Assembly (NCBI RefSeq): GCF_016642265.1
Contig: NZ_MRXX01000003.1
Span: 197,083-211,277 of the forward strand
Source: Streptococcus lactarius
GTDB lineage: Bacteria; Bacillota; Bacilli; Lactobacillales; Streptococcaceae
Direction: 5' to 3'
Length of the DNA stretch: 14,195 bases
Made by a program: the position numbers and the translations under genes. Within the stretch, counting starts at the first letter, position 1; each line of letters starts with the position of its first letter. Below, piece by piece: positions 1 through 8,143 of the stretch. The notes under the pieces are model-generated. The model saw only the letters and a list, made by a program, of their open reading frames with translations, searched no databases and was not told where the DNA came from.

Positions 1-22
1 CGACAATCCAAAAATAATTGAG

Positions 23-50
23 AGGCTAAGACTTTTGTCCCAGCCTTTTT
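23..50 (+). terminator. Intrinsic terminator of the unit upstream of coiA
   Basis: The arms AGGCT (23-27) and AGCCT (42-46) enclose an inner GAC/GTC pairing (30-32 with 37-39), and a T-run follows (46-50). The gene it ends lies outside the window. Its T-rich 3' side runs into the T-tract before the putative competence box, so the end of one unit and the start of coiA overlap. The stem is short and interrupted, so strength is uncertain. Confidence 0.6.
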
Positions 51-74
51 CTTATTTTTTTCGAATGGTATAAG
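45..74 (+). promoter_or_regulatory. Putative ComX (SigX) cin-box/combox promoter of coiA
   Basis: TTCGAATG at 60-67 matches the streptococcal competence box TACGAATA at 6 of 8 positions. It is preceded by a T-rich tract (46-60), as is usual for these promoters. It lies 22 bp before the coiA start codon, which implies a very short leader. TATAAG at 69-74 could instead be a vegetative -10, but its start site would then fall inside the ribosome binding site. Late-competence control of coiA is established for the family; the site itself is degenerate, so the assignment is inference. Confidence 0.5.
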
Positions 75-89
75 TGAGGAGGTGAGGAA

Positions 90-1040
90 ATGTTTATAGC
101 GATGGATAAACATCAAGAGCGGTGGAATTGTATGGAGGAGATTCCACCTGTGGCAGCAGGGCCCTTTTATTGCTTAGCTTGTCAGAGTGAAGTGCGGTTG
201 AAAAACGGCTCAGTGTTACGGGCTCATTTTGCCCATGTAGAATTACAACAGTGTCCCTACCATCATGAAGCTGAGAGCATGGAACACCTGGAATTAAAAG
301 CCAGTCTTTATGACTGGGGATCCAAGGAAGCAAGAACAGAAGTCGAATATTATTTGCCAGAGTTTCAGCAAATTGCGGATCTTTTGGTTGTGGACAAGAA
401 GTTAGCTTTGGAGGTGCAGTGTAGTCCCTTATCTTTGGAACGATTAAAAGAGAGAAGCGATGCATATCGAGCCCATGGCTATCAGGTTTATTGGTTGCTG
501 GGAAAAAAGCTGTGGCTCAAGGAAAGACTGAGCAACTTACAAGCTGGCTTTCTTTATTTTAGTCAAAATCGTGGATTTCATCTTTGGGAATTGGATCTTG
601 CAAAGAAAGAAGTGCGGTTGCAGTACCTCATTCATGAGGATTTACGGGGACGACTGCATTATAAAACAGAAGTATTTCCTTTTGGGAAAGGGCCCTTGCT
701 TGAAATGCTACGGACACCATATCTAAAGCAGCCCTTGCAACAACTGCCAGTAGACCTGGATCAGCATTTTTTATCTTACGTAAGGCAGCAACTATTCTAC
801 CGTCAGCCAAGGTGGATGAAGTTACAGGAGCAACTCTATTTGCAGGGACACCATTTACTTGAGAAAGATCTAGACTATTTTTATCCTATGTGTCGTCCCA
901 TTGTTTCAGACCATTTGATTCAGATTGAGGGTGATCTCAAAGATTATTACCAGCAATTTCTCACTTATTACAAGGAGAAAGGAATCAAGCCGGTTCAAAC
1001 TCTTTATTCTCCCTGCTTTTATAGGTGGCAGAAAAGATAA
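90..1040 (+). CDS. coiA: Competence protein CoiA (316 aa)
   Basis: CoiA is a late-competence protein needed for natural transformation in streptococci, acting in the cytoplasm after single-stranded DNA enters. The N-terminal part has a zinc-finger-like set, C28-x2-C31 followed by HFAH (46-49), then a conserved ESMEHLELK stretch (62-70). Next comes a nuclease-like core, IAD (95-97) and LEVQCS (107-112), the pattern of PD-(D/E)xK-fold enzymes with E108 and Q110 as candidate catalytic residues. The C-terminal half is rich in aromatic residues and has no motif I recognise. The start at 90 is preferred over the in-frame ATG at 102 because AGGAGGTG (77-84) lies 5 nt upstream. Length is normal for streptococcal CoiA. 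No terminator separates it from pepF, so competence transcripts may read through. Confidence 0.93.
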   Translation: MFIAMDKHQERWNCMEEIPPVAAGPFYCLACQSEVRLKNGSVLRAHFAHVELQQCPYHHEAESMEHLELKASLYDWGSKEARTEVEYYLPEFQQIADLLVVDKKLALEVQCSPLSLERLKERSDAYRAHGYQVYWLLGKKLWLKERLSNLQAGFLYFSQNRGFHLWELDLAKKEVRLQYLIHEDLRGRLHYKTEVFPFGKGPLLEMLRTPYLKQPLQQLPVDLDQHFLSYVRQQLFYRQPRWMKLQEQLYLQGHHLLEKDLDYFYPMCRPIVSDHLIQIEGDLKDYYQQFLTYYKEKGIKPVQTLYSPCFYRWQKR

Positions 1041-1078
1041 TTTTCTGTGTTGGAATTCCCCACCAAACACTATTTTTA

Positions 1079-1087
1079 TGCTAAAAT
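1079..1087 (+). promoter_or_regulatory. Extended -10 promoter of pepF
   Basis: TGCTAAAAT (1079-1087) is an extended -10 element with hexamer TAAAAT at 1082-1087. The only nearby -35-like TTGGAA (1050-1055) is 26 bp away, too far, so activity would rest on the extended -10. GGAGG (1096-1100) then serves the pepF start at 1111. The implied leader is under 20 nt. Confidence 0.5.
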
Positions 1088-1110
1088 AGTACTTTGGAGG
1101 ATGAATTGAA

Positions 1111-2913
1111 ATGGTAAAACAACGTAATGAAATTGATGAAAAATACCAGTGGGATTTGTCGACGATTTTTGCGACAGATCAAGCTTGGGAAGATGAAGCA
1201 AGTAGCTTAGCTGCGGATATGAAAGCAGCCAGCCACTATGCTGGTCATTTATTGGATTCGGCACAAAATCTGTTAGAGACCACTGAAGCTTATTTGGAAT
1301 TGAGCCGCCGGTTGGAGAAGGTCTATGTCTATGCCCATATGAAAAATGACCAAGATACACGGGTTGCAAAATACCAAGAATACCAATCAAAAGGGATGGC
1401 ACTCTATAGTTTATTAGGGGAAACCTTTGCCTTCTATGAGCCTGAATTCATGGCCATTACGGATGAGCAGTACAAGGATTTTGTAAATGAAGTTCCAGCC
1501 TTGGAACAATATGGTCATTATTTTGATTGCTTACTTGAGAAAAAAGAACATGTCTTGTCTCACAAAGAAGAAGAGTTACTTGCTGGAGCGGGAGAAATCT
1601 TTGCATCTGGTGGTGAAACCTTTGAAATCCTAGACAATGCGGATATTGTTTTCCCAACTGTGCATGATGACAAGGGTGAAGAAGTGCAATTAACACATGG
1701 AAACTATATTTCTTTGGTTGAATCAAAAGATCGTGCGGTCCGTAAAGAAGCCTATGAAGGACTCTATAAGGTCTATAAACAATATCAACACACGTATGCC
1801 AAGACCTTACAAACCAATGTAAAAGTTCATAACTTCAATGCCAAAGTGCGCAAATTCTCTTCTGCTCGTGAAGCAGCCCTTTCTGAAAACTTTGTGCCAG
1901 AAAGCGTTTATGAACGCTTGGTAGCCGCAGTCAACAAACACTTGCCACTCTTGCAACGTTATATTCAGTTGCGTTCTAAAATTCTTGGAATCTCTGACTT
2001 GAAGATGTATGATATGTATACCCCATTATCAGATACAGACTACAAGTTTAGCTATGAAGAATCCTTGGCAAAAGCGGAAGAAGTCTTGGCTGTTTTGGGT
2101 GAGGATTATCTGTCTCGTGTGAAACGGGCCTTTAGTGAACGATGGATTGATGTACATGTTAACCAAGGGAAACGCTCAGGTGCCTATTCAGGTGGTTCTT
2201 ATGATACCAATGCCTTCATGTTGTTAAACTGGCAAGATACTCTGGATAATCTCTTTACCTTGGTGCACGAAACTGGTCACAGTATGCATTCGAGCTATAC
2301 CCGTGAAAATCAACCCTACGTCTATGGGGACTACTCTATTTTCCTTGCTGAAATTGCCTCTACGACCAATGAAAATATCTTGACAGAACGTCTCTTGGAA
2401 GAAGTAGAAGATGATCAAACCCGTTTTGCCATCCTCAACCATTTCTTAGATGGCTTCCGTGGAACCGTCTTCCGTCAAACTCAGTTTGCTGAATTTGAGC
2501 ATGCGATTCATAAGGCTGACCAAGAAGGAACGGTTTTGACGAGTGAGTTCTTGAACAACCTTTATGCAGATCTCAATGAGAAATACTATGGTCTTTCAAA
2601 AGAAGACAACCCTGAGATCCAATATGAATGGGCTCGCATTCCTCATTTCTACTATAACTACTACGTTTTCCAATATTCAACTGGTTTTGCGGCAGCTTCA
2701 GCTTTAGCTGAAAAAATCGTTCATGGAACCCAAGAAGACCGTGATAAATATATCAATTACCTGAAAGCTGGGAACTCTGATTATCCACTTAATGTCATCC
2801 GTAAAGCAGGTGTGGATATGGAAAAAGAAGACTATTTGGACGCAGCTTTTGCGGTCTTTGAACGTCGCCTAAATGAATTTGAAGCCCTCGTAGAAAAATT
2901 AGGACTTGCATAA
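1111..2913 (+). CDS. pepF: Oligoendopeptidase F, M3 family zinc metallopeptidase (600 aa)
   Basis: This is a cytoplasmic zinc endopeptidase of family M3 that cuts medium-length oligopeptides, called PepF in lactococci and PepB in streptococci. The zinc site is intact: HETGH at 386-390, with the third ligand E414 in EIASTTNE, the spacing expected for M3 enzymes. The N-terminal third is the helical oligoendopeptidase N-domain (roughly residues 110-190), followed by the catalytic M3 domain to near the C-terminus. No signal peptide is present. The full length of about 600 residues and the clear motif make this secure. It starts at ATG 1111 with GGAGG 10 nt upstream. It is followed almost at once by an O-methyltransferase gene whose ATG lies 1 nt after the pepF stop, so the two are very likely co-transcribed. 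Confidence 0.95.
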   Translation: MVKQRNEIDEKYQWDLSTIFATDQAWEDEASSLAADMKAASHYAGHLLDSAQNLLETTEAYLELSRRLEKVYVYAHMKNDQDTRVAKYQEYQSKGMALYSLLGETFAFYEPEFMAITDEQYKDFVNEVPALEQYGHYFDCLLEKKEHVLSHKEEELLAGAGEIFASGGETFEILDNADIVFPTVHDDKGEEVQLTHGNYISLVESKDRAVRKEAYEGLYKVYKQYQHTYAKTLQTNVKVHNFNAKVRKFSSAREAALSENFVPESVYERLVAAVNKHLPLLQRYIQLRSKILGISDLKMYDMYTPLSDTDYKFSYEESLAKAEEVLAVLGEDYLSRVKRAFSERWIDVHVNQGKRSGAYSGGSYDTNAFMLLNWQDTLDNLFTLVHETGHSMHSSYTRENQPYVYGDYSIFLAEIASTTNENILTERLLEEVEDDQTRFAILNHFLDGFRGTVFRQTQFAEFEHAIHKADQEGTVLTSEFLNNLYADLNEKYYGLSKEDNPEIQYEWARIPHFYYNYYVFQYSTGFAAASALAEKIVHGTQEDRDKYINYLKAGNSDYPLNVIRKAGVDMEKEDYLDAAFAVFERRLNEFEALVEKLGLA

Positions 2914-2914
2914 G

Positions 2915-3634
2915 ATGGTGGAGTCTTATAGTAAAAATGCCAACCACAATATGCGTCGGCCAGTGGTCAAGGATGAGATTGTCGACTTTATGCGGAAGCG
3001 TCAAAAACCGGTAGCTGGTGCCCTCAAGGAATTAGAAGAGTTTGCGCGCAAGGAAAATATTCCCATCATTCCGCAGGAGACGGTCGCTTACTTTCGATTA
3101 CTTCTGCAAAGCCTACAACCAAAGAAAATCCTTGAAATTGGGACGGCTATTGGGTTTTCGGCCCTCTTGATGGCGGAAAATGCCCCCAATGCGCAAATTA
3201 CCACCATTGATCGAAACGAGGAAATGATCGGTTTTGCCAAGGAAAATCTGGCTAAATTCGATCAGAGAAAGCAAATCACCTTGCTAGAGGGAGATGCGGT
3301 GGATGTCTTACAGGATTTAACAGAGACCTATGACTTTGTCTTTATGGACTCAGCCAAGTCTAAATACATCGTCTTTTTGCCACGGATCATAGAGCTTCTA
3401 GAAGTTGGAGGTATCGTGGTGCTAGATGATATTTTCCAAGGGGGAGATGTTGCCAAAGACATCATGGAAGTCCGTCGTGGACAACGAACCATCTATCGAG
3501 GTCTGCAGAACCTCTTTGATGCAACTCTCAATCATCCAGATTTGACCGCTAGCTTGGTGCCGCTTGGTGACGGCATCTTAATGATCCGAAAAAATGCAGA
3601 GACAGTTACCTTGCCAGAGCCTGGCTCATTTTAG
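2915..3634 (+). CDS. SAM-dependent O-methyltransferase, CCoAOMT/YrrM (TrmR)-like (239 aa)
   Basis: This is a class I SAM-dependent methyltransferase. Counting from the ATG at 2915, motif I is ILEIGTAIGF (72-81), the acidic motif-II strand is TTIDRNEE (96-103), and the catalytic/metal-type segment DFVFMDSAKSKY is at 140-151, with VVLDDI at 168-173. The two acidic segments fit the divalent-metal-dependent caffeoyl-CoA O-methyltransferase family. The Bacillus member YrrM, renamed TrmR, methylates 5-hydroxyuridine at the tRNA wobble position, so a tRNA role here is plausible but inferred. An in-frame TTG at 2906 would add three residues and overlap pepF. ATG 2915 is preferred because AGGA (2901-2904) is well placed for it. 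The gene sits 1 nt after pepF, so translational coupling is likely. No terminator separates it from prsA. Confidence 0.87.
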   Translation: MVESYSKNANHNMRRPVVKDEIVDFMRKRQKPVAGALKELEEFARKENIPIIPQETVAYFRLLLQSLQPKKILEIGTAIGFSALLMAENAPNAQITTIDRNEEMIGFAKENLAKFDQRKQITLLEGDAVDVLQDLTETYDFVFMDSAKSKYIVFLPRIIELLEVGGIVVLDDIFQGGDVAKDIMEVRRGQRTIYRGLQNLFDATLNHPDLTASLVPLGDGILMIRKNAETVTLPEPGSF

Positions 3635-3662
3635 GTAAATTTAAGGTATTCTCTCTAATTTG

Positions 3663-3671
3663 TGGTAAAAT
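3663..3671 (+). promoter_or_regulatory. Extended -10 promoter of prsA
   Basis: TGGTAAAAT (3663-3671) is an extended -10 with hexamer TAAAAT at 3666-3671. The -35 region near 3643 is poor. It lies 29 bp after the methyltransferase stop and 33 bp before the prsA start. It gives prsA transcription independent of the pepF unit, in addition to possible read-through. Confidence 0.55.
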
Positions 3672-3704
3672 AGAAGAAGTTTAAAAAAGGAACGGAGAAA
3701 TTTC

Positions 3705-4652
3705 ATGAAGAAAAAACTTGTAGCAGGTGCTGTGACCTTGCTATCAGTCGTAACACTAGCAGCATGTGCCAATGGCACAAACAAAGATATCGTGACCATG
3801 AAAGGGGACACGATTACAGTTTCTGATTTCTATGATGAAATGAAATCAAATCAAGGAGCCCAACAAGTCCTTTTCCAAATGACCATCAATAAGGTCTTTG
3901 AAAAAGAATATGGATCAAAAGTTTCTGATAAAGATGTCAATAAAGAATTTGACAAGCAAAAGAAACAATTGGGTAACCAATTTGATGCTTACTTGGCGCA
4001 ACAAGGCTTGACGGAAGAAACAGCCAAGAAACAAATCCGTAGCAATATGTTGTTGGAATACGCAGTCAACCAAGCTGCGAAGAAGGATCTCAAGGATTCA
4101 GACTACAAGACAGCCTTTGAATCTTACACACCTGAAGTAACAGCTCAAATTATCAAATTGGATTCAGAAGACAAAGCAAAAGAAGTATTGGAAGCGGCTA
4201 AAGCTGAAGGTGCAGACTTTGCTCAAATCGCCAAAGAAAATTCAACAGATACTGCTACAAAAGACAAAGGTGGCGAAGTCAAGTTTGATTCAGGAACAGC
4301 AGATATCCCATCTCAAGTCAAAGAAGCAGCCTTTAAGTTGGATGAAAACGGCATTTCAGATGTGATCACAGTTTCAGCAGGCCAAAACTATTCTGCTAGC
4401 TACTATATTGTGAAATTAAACAAGAAGACTGAAAAAGGTTCTGATTGGAAGAAATACGAAAAACGCTTGAAAGAAATCATTGTCGAAGGTCGTAAACAAG
4501 ATACTAACTTCATCCGTAGTATTATTGCCAAAGCGATGACCGATGCCAATATCAAGGTCAAAGATGATGCCTTCAAGTCAACCTTTAACCAATATTTGCA
4601 AAATATCGGTGTCCAAACGAGCGATAGCAGCTCTTCATCCTCTAAAAAATAG
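3705..4652 (+). CDS. prsA: PrsA/PpmA foldase lipoprotein, parvulin family (315 aa)
   Basis: This is a lipid-anchored extracytoplasmic foldase that helps secreted proteins fold at the membrane-wall interface. The N-terminus is a lipoprotein signal: basic MKKK, a hydrophobic core, and lipobox LAAC with lipidated C21. An N-terminal chaperone region follows, then a parvulin-like domain at about 143-241 and a helical C-terminal chaperone segment. The C-terminus is a low-complexity serine/lysine tail (308-315). The parvulin domain keeps its overall pattern (DFAQIAKENSTD at 171-182, GGEV at 189-192), but the usual histidines of active parvulins are absent: VTAQIIK (145-151) replaces the canonical HI(L/V) strand, and YYIVKLN (233-239) replaces the final YGYHIIK-type strand. 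Streptococcal PpmA proteins are known to be poor or inactive prolyl isomerases. GGAG (3694-3697) lies 7 nt before ATG. Confidence 0.93.
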   Translation: MKKKLVAGAVTLLSVVTLAACANGTNKDIVTMKGDTITVSDFYDEMKSNQGAQQVLFQMTINKVFEKEYGSKVSDKDVNKEFDKQKKQLGNQFDAYLAQQGLTEETAKKQIRSNMLLEYAVNQAAKKDLKDSDYKTAFESYTPEVTAQIIKLDSEDKAKEVLEAAKAEGADFAQIAKENSTDTATKDKGGEVKFDSGTADIPSQVKEAAFKLDENGISDVITVSAGQNYSASYYIVKLNKKTEKGSDWKKYEKRLKEIIVEGRKQDTNFIRSIIAKAMTDANIKVKDDAFKSTFNQYLQNIGVQTSDSSSSSSKK

Positions 4653-4681
4653 TTGACGGTTCTTTATTGAACCTGTATAAT
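4653..4681 (+). promoter_or_regulatory. Consensus vegetative promoter of the T-box/alaS unit
   Basis: TTGACG (4653-4658) and TATAAT (4676-4681) are separated by exactly 17 bp, a near-perfect sigma-A promoter. The -35 begins on the base after the prsA stop codon. Transcription would start near 4688, just at the foot of T-box stem I (GTTGAG, 4687-4692). Confidence 0.88.
4658..4673. repeat. Inverted repeat inside the promoter spacer
   Basis: GGTTC (4658-4662) and GAACC (4669-4673) form a perfect 5-bp inverted repeat with a 6-base loop, lying between the -35 and -10 elements. It could be an operator-like dyad, or the remnant of a prsA terminator; no T-run follows it. A 5-bp match in AT-rich DNA may also be chance. 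Confidence 0.4.
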
Positions 4682-4686
4682 AAATA

Positions 4687-4866
4687 GTTGAGAATAAATC
4701 ATTGGTTATCGGAAACAGAGAAGTGGCGGGGGTGCGAGCCATGGAAGAGAAATGATTTTGCTACTCAACTGATACAATTGAAATAAAAAATGAAGAATGA
4801 CAAGTTCATTGAATGAAGGTGGTACCGCGGTTTTTCGCCCTTCGTTTGGTGGCTTGTCTTTTGTTT
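4687..4866 (+). promoter_or_regulatory. T-box riboswitch specific for tRNA-Ala
   Basis: This leader senses uncharged tRNA-Ala. Stem I is closed by GTTGAG (4687-4692) with CTCAAC (4764-4769), and continued by AAATCATT (4696-4703) with AATGATTT (4751-4758). The specifier loop between these two 3' strands carries GCT (4760-4762), an alanine codon. The T-box core TGAAGGTGGTACCGCG is at 4814-4829. Its UGGU (4820-4823) is complementary to the ACCA end expected of tRNA-Ala. The T-box core lies inside a competing long terminator stem (4799-4858). Codon, discriminator match and downstream alaS all agree on alanine. Confidence 0.95.
4799..4866 (+). terminator. T-box-controlled intrinsic terminator
   Basis: GACAAG (4799-4804) pairs with CTTGTC (4853-4858), followed by a T-rich stretch (4859-4866). 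The stem continues inward through many G-U pairs to GAAGG (4815-4819) with CCTTC (4839-4843). It therefore consumes the 5' part of the T-box, and binding of uncharged tRNA-Ala should favour the alternative antiterminator. Confidence 0.8.
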
Positions 4867-4904
4867 ATGCATGCCTGTTAGCGCCTTTTCAAAGGAGATA
4901 GAAA

Positions 4905-5390
4905 ATGAGAACCTATCAAGTGAAACAAAAATTTCGATTGGGTGGCGAACGCTTCGATATCAAAGATGAGTTAGGAAATGTCGAATACCAGGTTGAGGGA
5001 TCCTTTTTTAAAGTTCCTAAAACCTTTACCATCTATGATAAGGAGGGGCAAGAAGTCAGCCAGATCACGAAAAAGCCATTCACCCTTCTTTCAAAATTTG
5101 AGGTTTGCTTGAAAAATGGGGATCGCTTTTTTATCACTAAAAAGTTTACGATCTTGAGAGACAAATACGATATTGAAGATTTGGGACTGCGGGTTCAAGG
5201 AAATATCTGGGACCTGGATTTCAAATTGTTGGATGATCGGGATCAAATTGTTGCTGAGATTAGCAAAGAACTCTTTCACCTTACCTCAACTTACCAAGTA
5301 TCGGTTTATGAGGATGAATACGCTGATTTAGTTATCTCACTTTGTGTCGCCATCGATTATGTCGAAATGTTAGAAGCAGGCGCAAATTAA
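4905..5390 (+). CDS. LURP-one-related (YxjI-like) tubby-fold protein (161 aa)
   Basis: This is a small soluble protein of the LURP-one-related/YxjI family, related in fold to the tubby C-terminal domain: a beta-barrel around one central helix. The sequence shows the expected run of short beta-strand segments with turns (for example RFDIKDELG, TFTIYDKEG, FFITKKFTI). It ends with the hydrophobic helix at about 141-157 (DLVISLCVAIDYVEM). There is no signal peptide or membrane anchor. The molecular function of bacterial members is not established. AAAGGAG (4891-4897) lies 7 nt before ATG and partly overlaps a weak CCTT/AAGG hairpin (4884-4895). It is the first gene after the alanine T-box and lies 24 bp before alaS with no promoter between, so it should share alanine-dependent control with alaS. 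Confidence 0.85.
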   Translation: MRTYQVKQKFRLGGERFDIKDELGNVEYQVEGSFFKVPKTFTIYDKEGQEVSQITKKPFTLLSKFEVCLKNGDRFFITKKFTILRDKYDIEDLGLRVQGNIWDLDFKLLDDRDQIVAEISKELFHLTSTYQVSVYEDEYADLVISLCVAIDYVEMLEAGAN

Positions 5391-5414
5391 CCCAATTAGA
5401 ATTAGGAGAAAAAT

Positions 5415-8033
5415 ATGAAACAACTATCTAGTGCACAAATTCGCCAAATGTGGCTTGATTTCTGGGCAAGCAAGGGACATTCTGTAGAGCCATCTGTTAG
5501 CTTGGTTCCAGTAAACGATCCAACCCTTTTATGGATTAACTCAGGGGTTGCAACCCTCAAGAAATACTTTGATGGAACCATCAAACCTGAAAATCCACGG
5601 ATTACCAATGCTCAAAAAGCCATCCGTACCAACGATATCGAAAACGTAGGGAAGACTGCGCGTCACCATACCATGTTTGAAATGTTGGGGAACTTCTCTA
5701 TCGGTGATTATTTCCGTGATGAAGCCATCACATGGGCTTTTGAACTCTTGACAAGTCCAGAATGGTTTGACTTTCCTAAAGACAAACTCTATATGACTTA
5801 TTATCCAGATGACAAGGATTCATATAACCGTTGGATCGCTGTTGGAGTAGATCCAAGTCACTTGATCCCAATCGAAGACAACTTCTGGGAAATCGGTGCG
5901 GGACCTTCAGGACCAGATACTGAAATCTTCTTTGATCGTGGAGAAGCTTTTGACCCAGATCATATCGGTATTCGTCTTCTTGCAGAAGATATCGAAAATG
6001 ACCGTTACATCGAAATCTGGAACATTGTTTTGTCCCAATTTAACGCAGATCCTGCTGTCCCTCGTAGTGAATACAAGGAATTGCCACACAAGAACATTGA
6101 TACGGGCGCAGGTTTAGAACGTTTGGTAGCCGTGATTCAAGGGGCTAAGACCAACTTTGAAACCGACCTCTTCATGCCAATCATCCGTGAAGTGGAAAAG
6201 ATGTCTGGAAAAACCTACGATCCAGATGGCGACAATATGAGCTTCAAGGTCATTGCCGACCACATCCGTTCTCTTTCATTTGCGATTGGTGATGGGGCTC
6301 TTCCAGGAAATGAAGGACGTGGCTATGTCCTTCGTCGTCTCCTCCGTCGTGCTTCTATGCATGGCCAAAAATTGGGTATCAACGAACCTTTCCTTTACAA
6401 ATTGGTTCCAACTGTTGGAAAAATCATGGAAAGCTATTACCCAGAAGTGCTTGAAAAACGTGACTTTATTGAAAAAATTGTTAAGAGCGAAGAAGAGTCA
6501 TTTGCTCGTACCCTTCACTCAGGTCAACACTTTGCTCAAGGTATCGTAGCTGACTTGAAGGCCAAAGGTCAATCTGTTATCGATGGACAAGACGTCTTCA
6601 AACTTTACGATACTTATGGATTCCCAGTTGAATTGACAGAAGAAATTGCTGAAGAAGCTGGTATGACTATCGATCGTAATGGTTTTGAAGCAGCTATGAA
6701 GGAACAACAAGAACGTGCGCGTGCATCAGCTGTTAAAGGTGGATCTATGGGCATGCAAAATGAAACTCTTCAAAACATTACAGTTGAAAGTCACTTTAAC
6801 TATAATGCTAGCCAATTGTCTTCTAAGTTGGTAGCTATCGTAGCGGACAATACAGAAGTAGAAGCTGTATCCGAAGGAACTGCATCTCTCATCTTTGCTG
6901 AAACTCCTTTCTACGCTGAAATGGGTGGACAAGTAGCGGACCATGGTCAAATCTTGGATACTGCAGGGAATGTCGTAGCAAATGTTACAGACGTTCAAAA
7001 AGCACCAAATGGTCAACCACTCCATACCGTTGAAGTATTGGCACCACTTTCCTTGAACCAAGAATATACCTTGGCTATTGATACCAATCGTCGTCACCGC
7101 GTCATGAAGAACCATACAGCAACTCACTTGCTTCATGCAGCTCTTCATAACATTCTCGGAAATCATGCGACTCAAGCAGGATCTCTCAACGAAGTAGAAT
7201 TCCTCCGCTTTGACTTTACCCACTTCCAAGCCGTAACTCCCGAAGAATTACGTGCTATTGAACAACAAGTCAATGAAAAAATCTGGGAAGCTATTGCAAT
7301 CAAGACAATTGAAACCGATATTGATACAGCTAAGGAAATGGGAGCAATGGCCCTCTTCGGTGAAAAATACGGTAAAAATGTCCGTGTTGTCACCATCGGT
7401 GACTACTCAGTGGAACTCTGTGGTGGTACCCATGTAGGCAATACTTCTGAAATTGGTCTCTTCAAGATTGTCAAAGAAGAAGGGATCGGTTCAGGAACTC
7501 GTCGTATCTTGGCAGTGACCGGTAAAGAAGCCTTTGAAGCTTATCGCCAACAAGAAGATGCTCTTAAAGTAGCTGCAGCTACTTTGAAAGCTCCTCAACT
7601 TAAGGAAGTTCCTCATAAAGTGGAAGCTCTCCAAGAACAAGTAAAACAACTTCAAAAAGAAAATGCAGAATTGAAGGAAAAAGCTGCAGCCGCAGCTGCA
7701 GGTGATGTCTTCAAGAATGTTCAAGAAGCAAACGGACACCGCTTCATTGCAAGTCAAGTTTCTGTATCTGATGCAGGTGCCCTTCGTACCTTCGGGGATA
7801 ACTGGAAGCAAAAAGATTACTCTGATGTCCTTGTTCTTGTCGCGGCCATTGGTGAAAAGGTCAATGTCCTTGTAGCCAGCAAGACAAAAGAGGTACATGC
7901 AGGTAACTTGGTTAAAGAATTAGCTCCAATCGTCGACGGACGTGGTGGTGGTAAACCAGACATGGCCATGGCAGGAGGAAGCAACCAAGCGAAAATCCAA
8001 GAATTGTTGGATGCCGTAGCAGGTAAATTGTAA
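5415..8033 (+). CDS. alaS: Alanyl-tRNA synthetase (872 aa)
   Basis: This enzyme charges tRNA-Ala with alanine and edits mischarged Ser- and Gly-tRNA-Ala. The N-terminal class II catalytic domain includes the motif 2 region [20 protein letters not shown] (motif 3, from residue 230) and the tRNA-recognition stretch [16 protein letters not shown]. The editing domain has the complete zinc set HTATH (H567, H571) and CGGTH (C669, H673). A short coiled coil (about 736-760) links to the C-terminal C-Ala/DHHA1 domain with the glycine-rich GRGGGKPD at 842-849. Length is standard. AGGAG (5404-5408) sits 6 nt before ATG. It is the second gene of the T-box unit and ends before a strong terminator, so the synthetase is induced when uncharged tRNA-Ala accumulates. 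Confidence 0.98.
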   Translation: MKQLSSAQIRQMWLDFWASKGHSVEPSVSLVPVNDPTLLWINSGVATLKKYFDGTIKPENPRITNAQKAIRTNDIENVGKTARHHTMFEMLGNFSIGDYFRDEAITWAFELLTSPEWFDFPKDKLYMTYYPDDKDSYNRWIAVGVDPSHLIPIEDNFWEIGAGPSGPDTEIFFDRGEAFDPDHIGIRLLAEDIENDRYIEIWNIVLSQFNADPAVPRSEYKELPHKNIDTGAGLERLVAVIQGAKTNFETDLFMPIIREVEKMSGKTYDPDGDNMSFKVIADHIRSLSFAIGDGALPGNEGRGYVLRRLLRRASMHGQKLGINEPFLYKLVPTVGKIMESYYPEVLEKRDFIEKIVKSEEESFARTLHSGQHFAQGIVADLKAKGQSVIDGQDVFKLYDTYGFPVELTEEIAEEAGMTIDRNGFEAAMKEQQERARASAVKGGSMGMQNETLQNITVESHFNYNASQLSSKLVAIVADNTEVEAVSEGTASLIFAETPFYAEMGGQVADHGQILDTAGNVVANVTDVQKAPNGQPLHTVEVLAPLSLNQEYTLAIDTNRRHRVMKNHTATHLLHAALHNILGNHATQAGSLNEVEFLRFDFTHFQAVTPEELRAIEQQVNEKIWEAIAIKTIETDIDTAKEMGAMALFGEKYGKNVRVVTIGDYSVELCGGTHVGNTSEIGLFKIVKEEGIGSGTRRILAVTGKEAFEAYRQQEDALKVAAATLKAPQLKEVPHKVEALQEQVKQLQKENAELKEKAAAAAAGDVFKNVQEANGHRFIASQVSVSDAGALRTFGDNWKQKDYSDVLVLVAAIGEKVNVLVASKTKEVHAGNLVKELAPIVDGRGGGKPDMAMAGGSNQAKIQELLDAVAGKL

Positions 8034-8040
8034 GAATCAG

Positions 8041-8072
8041 AGAGGTTGGGTGTTGGTCCAACCTCTTTTTTC
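8041..8072 (+). terminator. Strong intrinsic terminator of the alaS unit
   Basis: There is a perfect 9-bp stem, AGAGGTTGG (8041-8049) with CCAACCTCT (8058-8066), an 8-base loop and a run of seven T (8066-8072). It starts 8 bp after the alaS stop. It faces the convergent nrdF terminator about 40 bp away. Confidence 0.95.
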
Positions 8073-8109
8073 AAAAAAGAATTGGCCCCAATCAGAAAAA
8101 AATTGCAAT

Positions 8110-8139
8110 AAAAAAACCTCTCCGTCTGGAAAGGTTTTT
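8110..8139 (-). terminator. Intrinsic terminator of nrdF, probably bidirectional
   Basis: CCTCTCC (8117-8123) pairs with GGAAAGG (8128-8134) except for one central mismatch, with a 4-base loop. An A-tract (8110-8116) on one side and a T-tract (8135-8139) on the other let it work in both directions. Read leftward, it ends the nrdF transcript a few bases after its stop codon. Confidence 0.85.
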
Positions 8140-8143
8140 CTTC

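Noticed and set aside
2906..2914. TTG start for the O-methyltransferase overlapping the pepF end
   Set aside because: It adds only three residues; the ATG at 2915 has better-placed AGGA and needs no rare start codon.
6726..7229. 167-codon minus-strand open frame inside alaS
   Set aside because: It is a shadow of the alaS coding frame with no ribosome binding site and no recognisable protein features; the same holds for the 195-codon minus-strand frame at 13007-13594 within ptsI.
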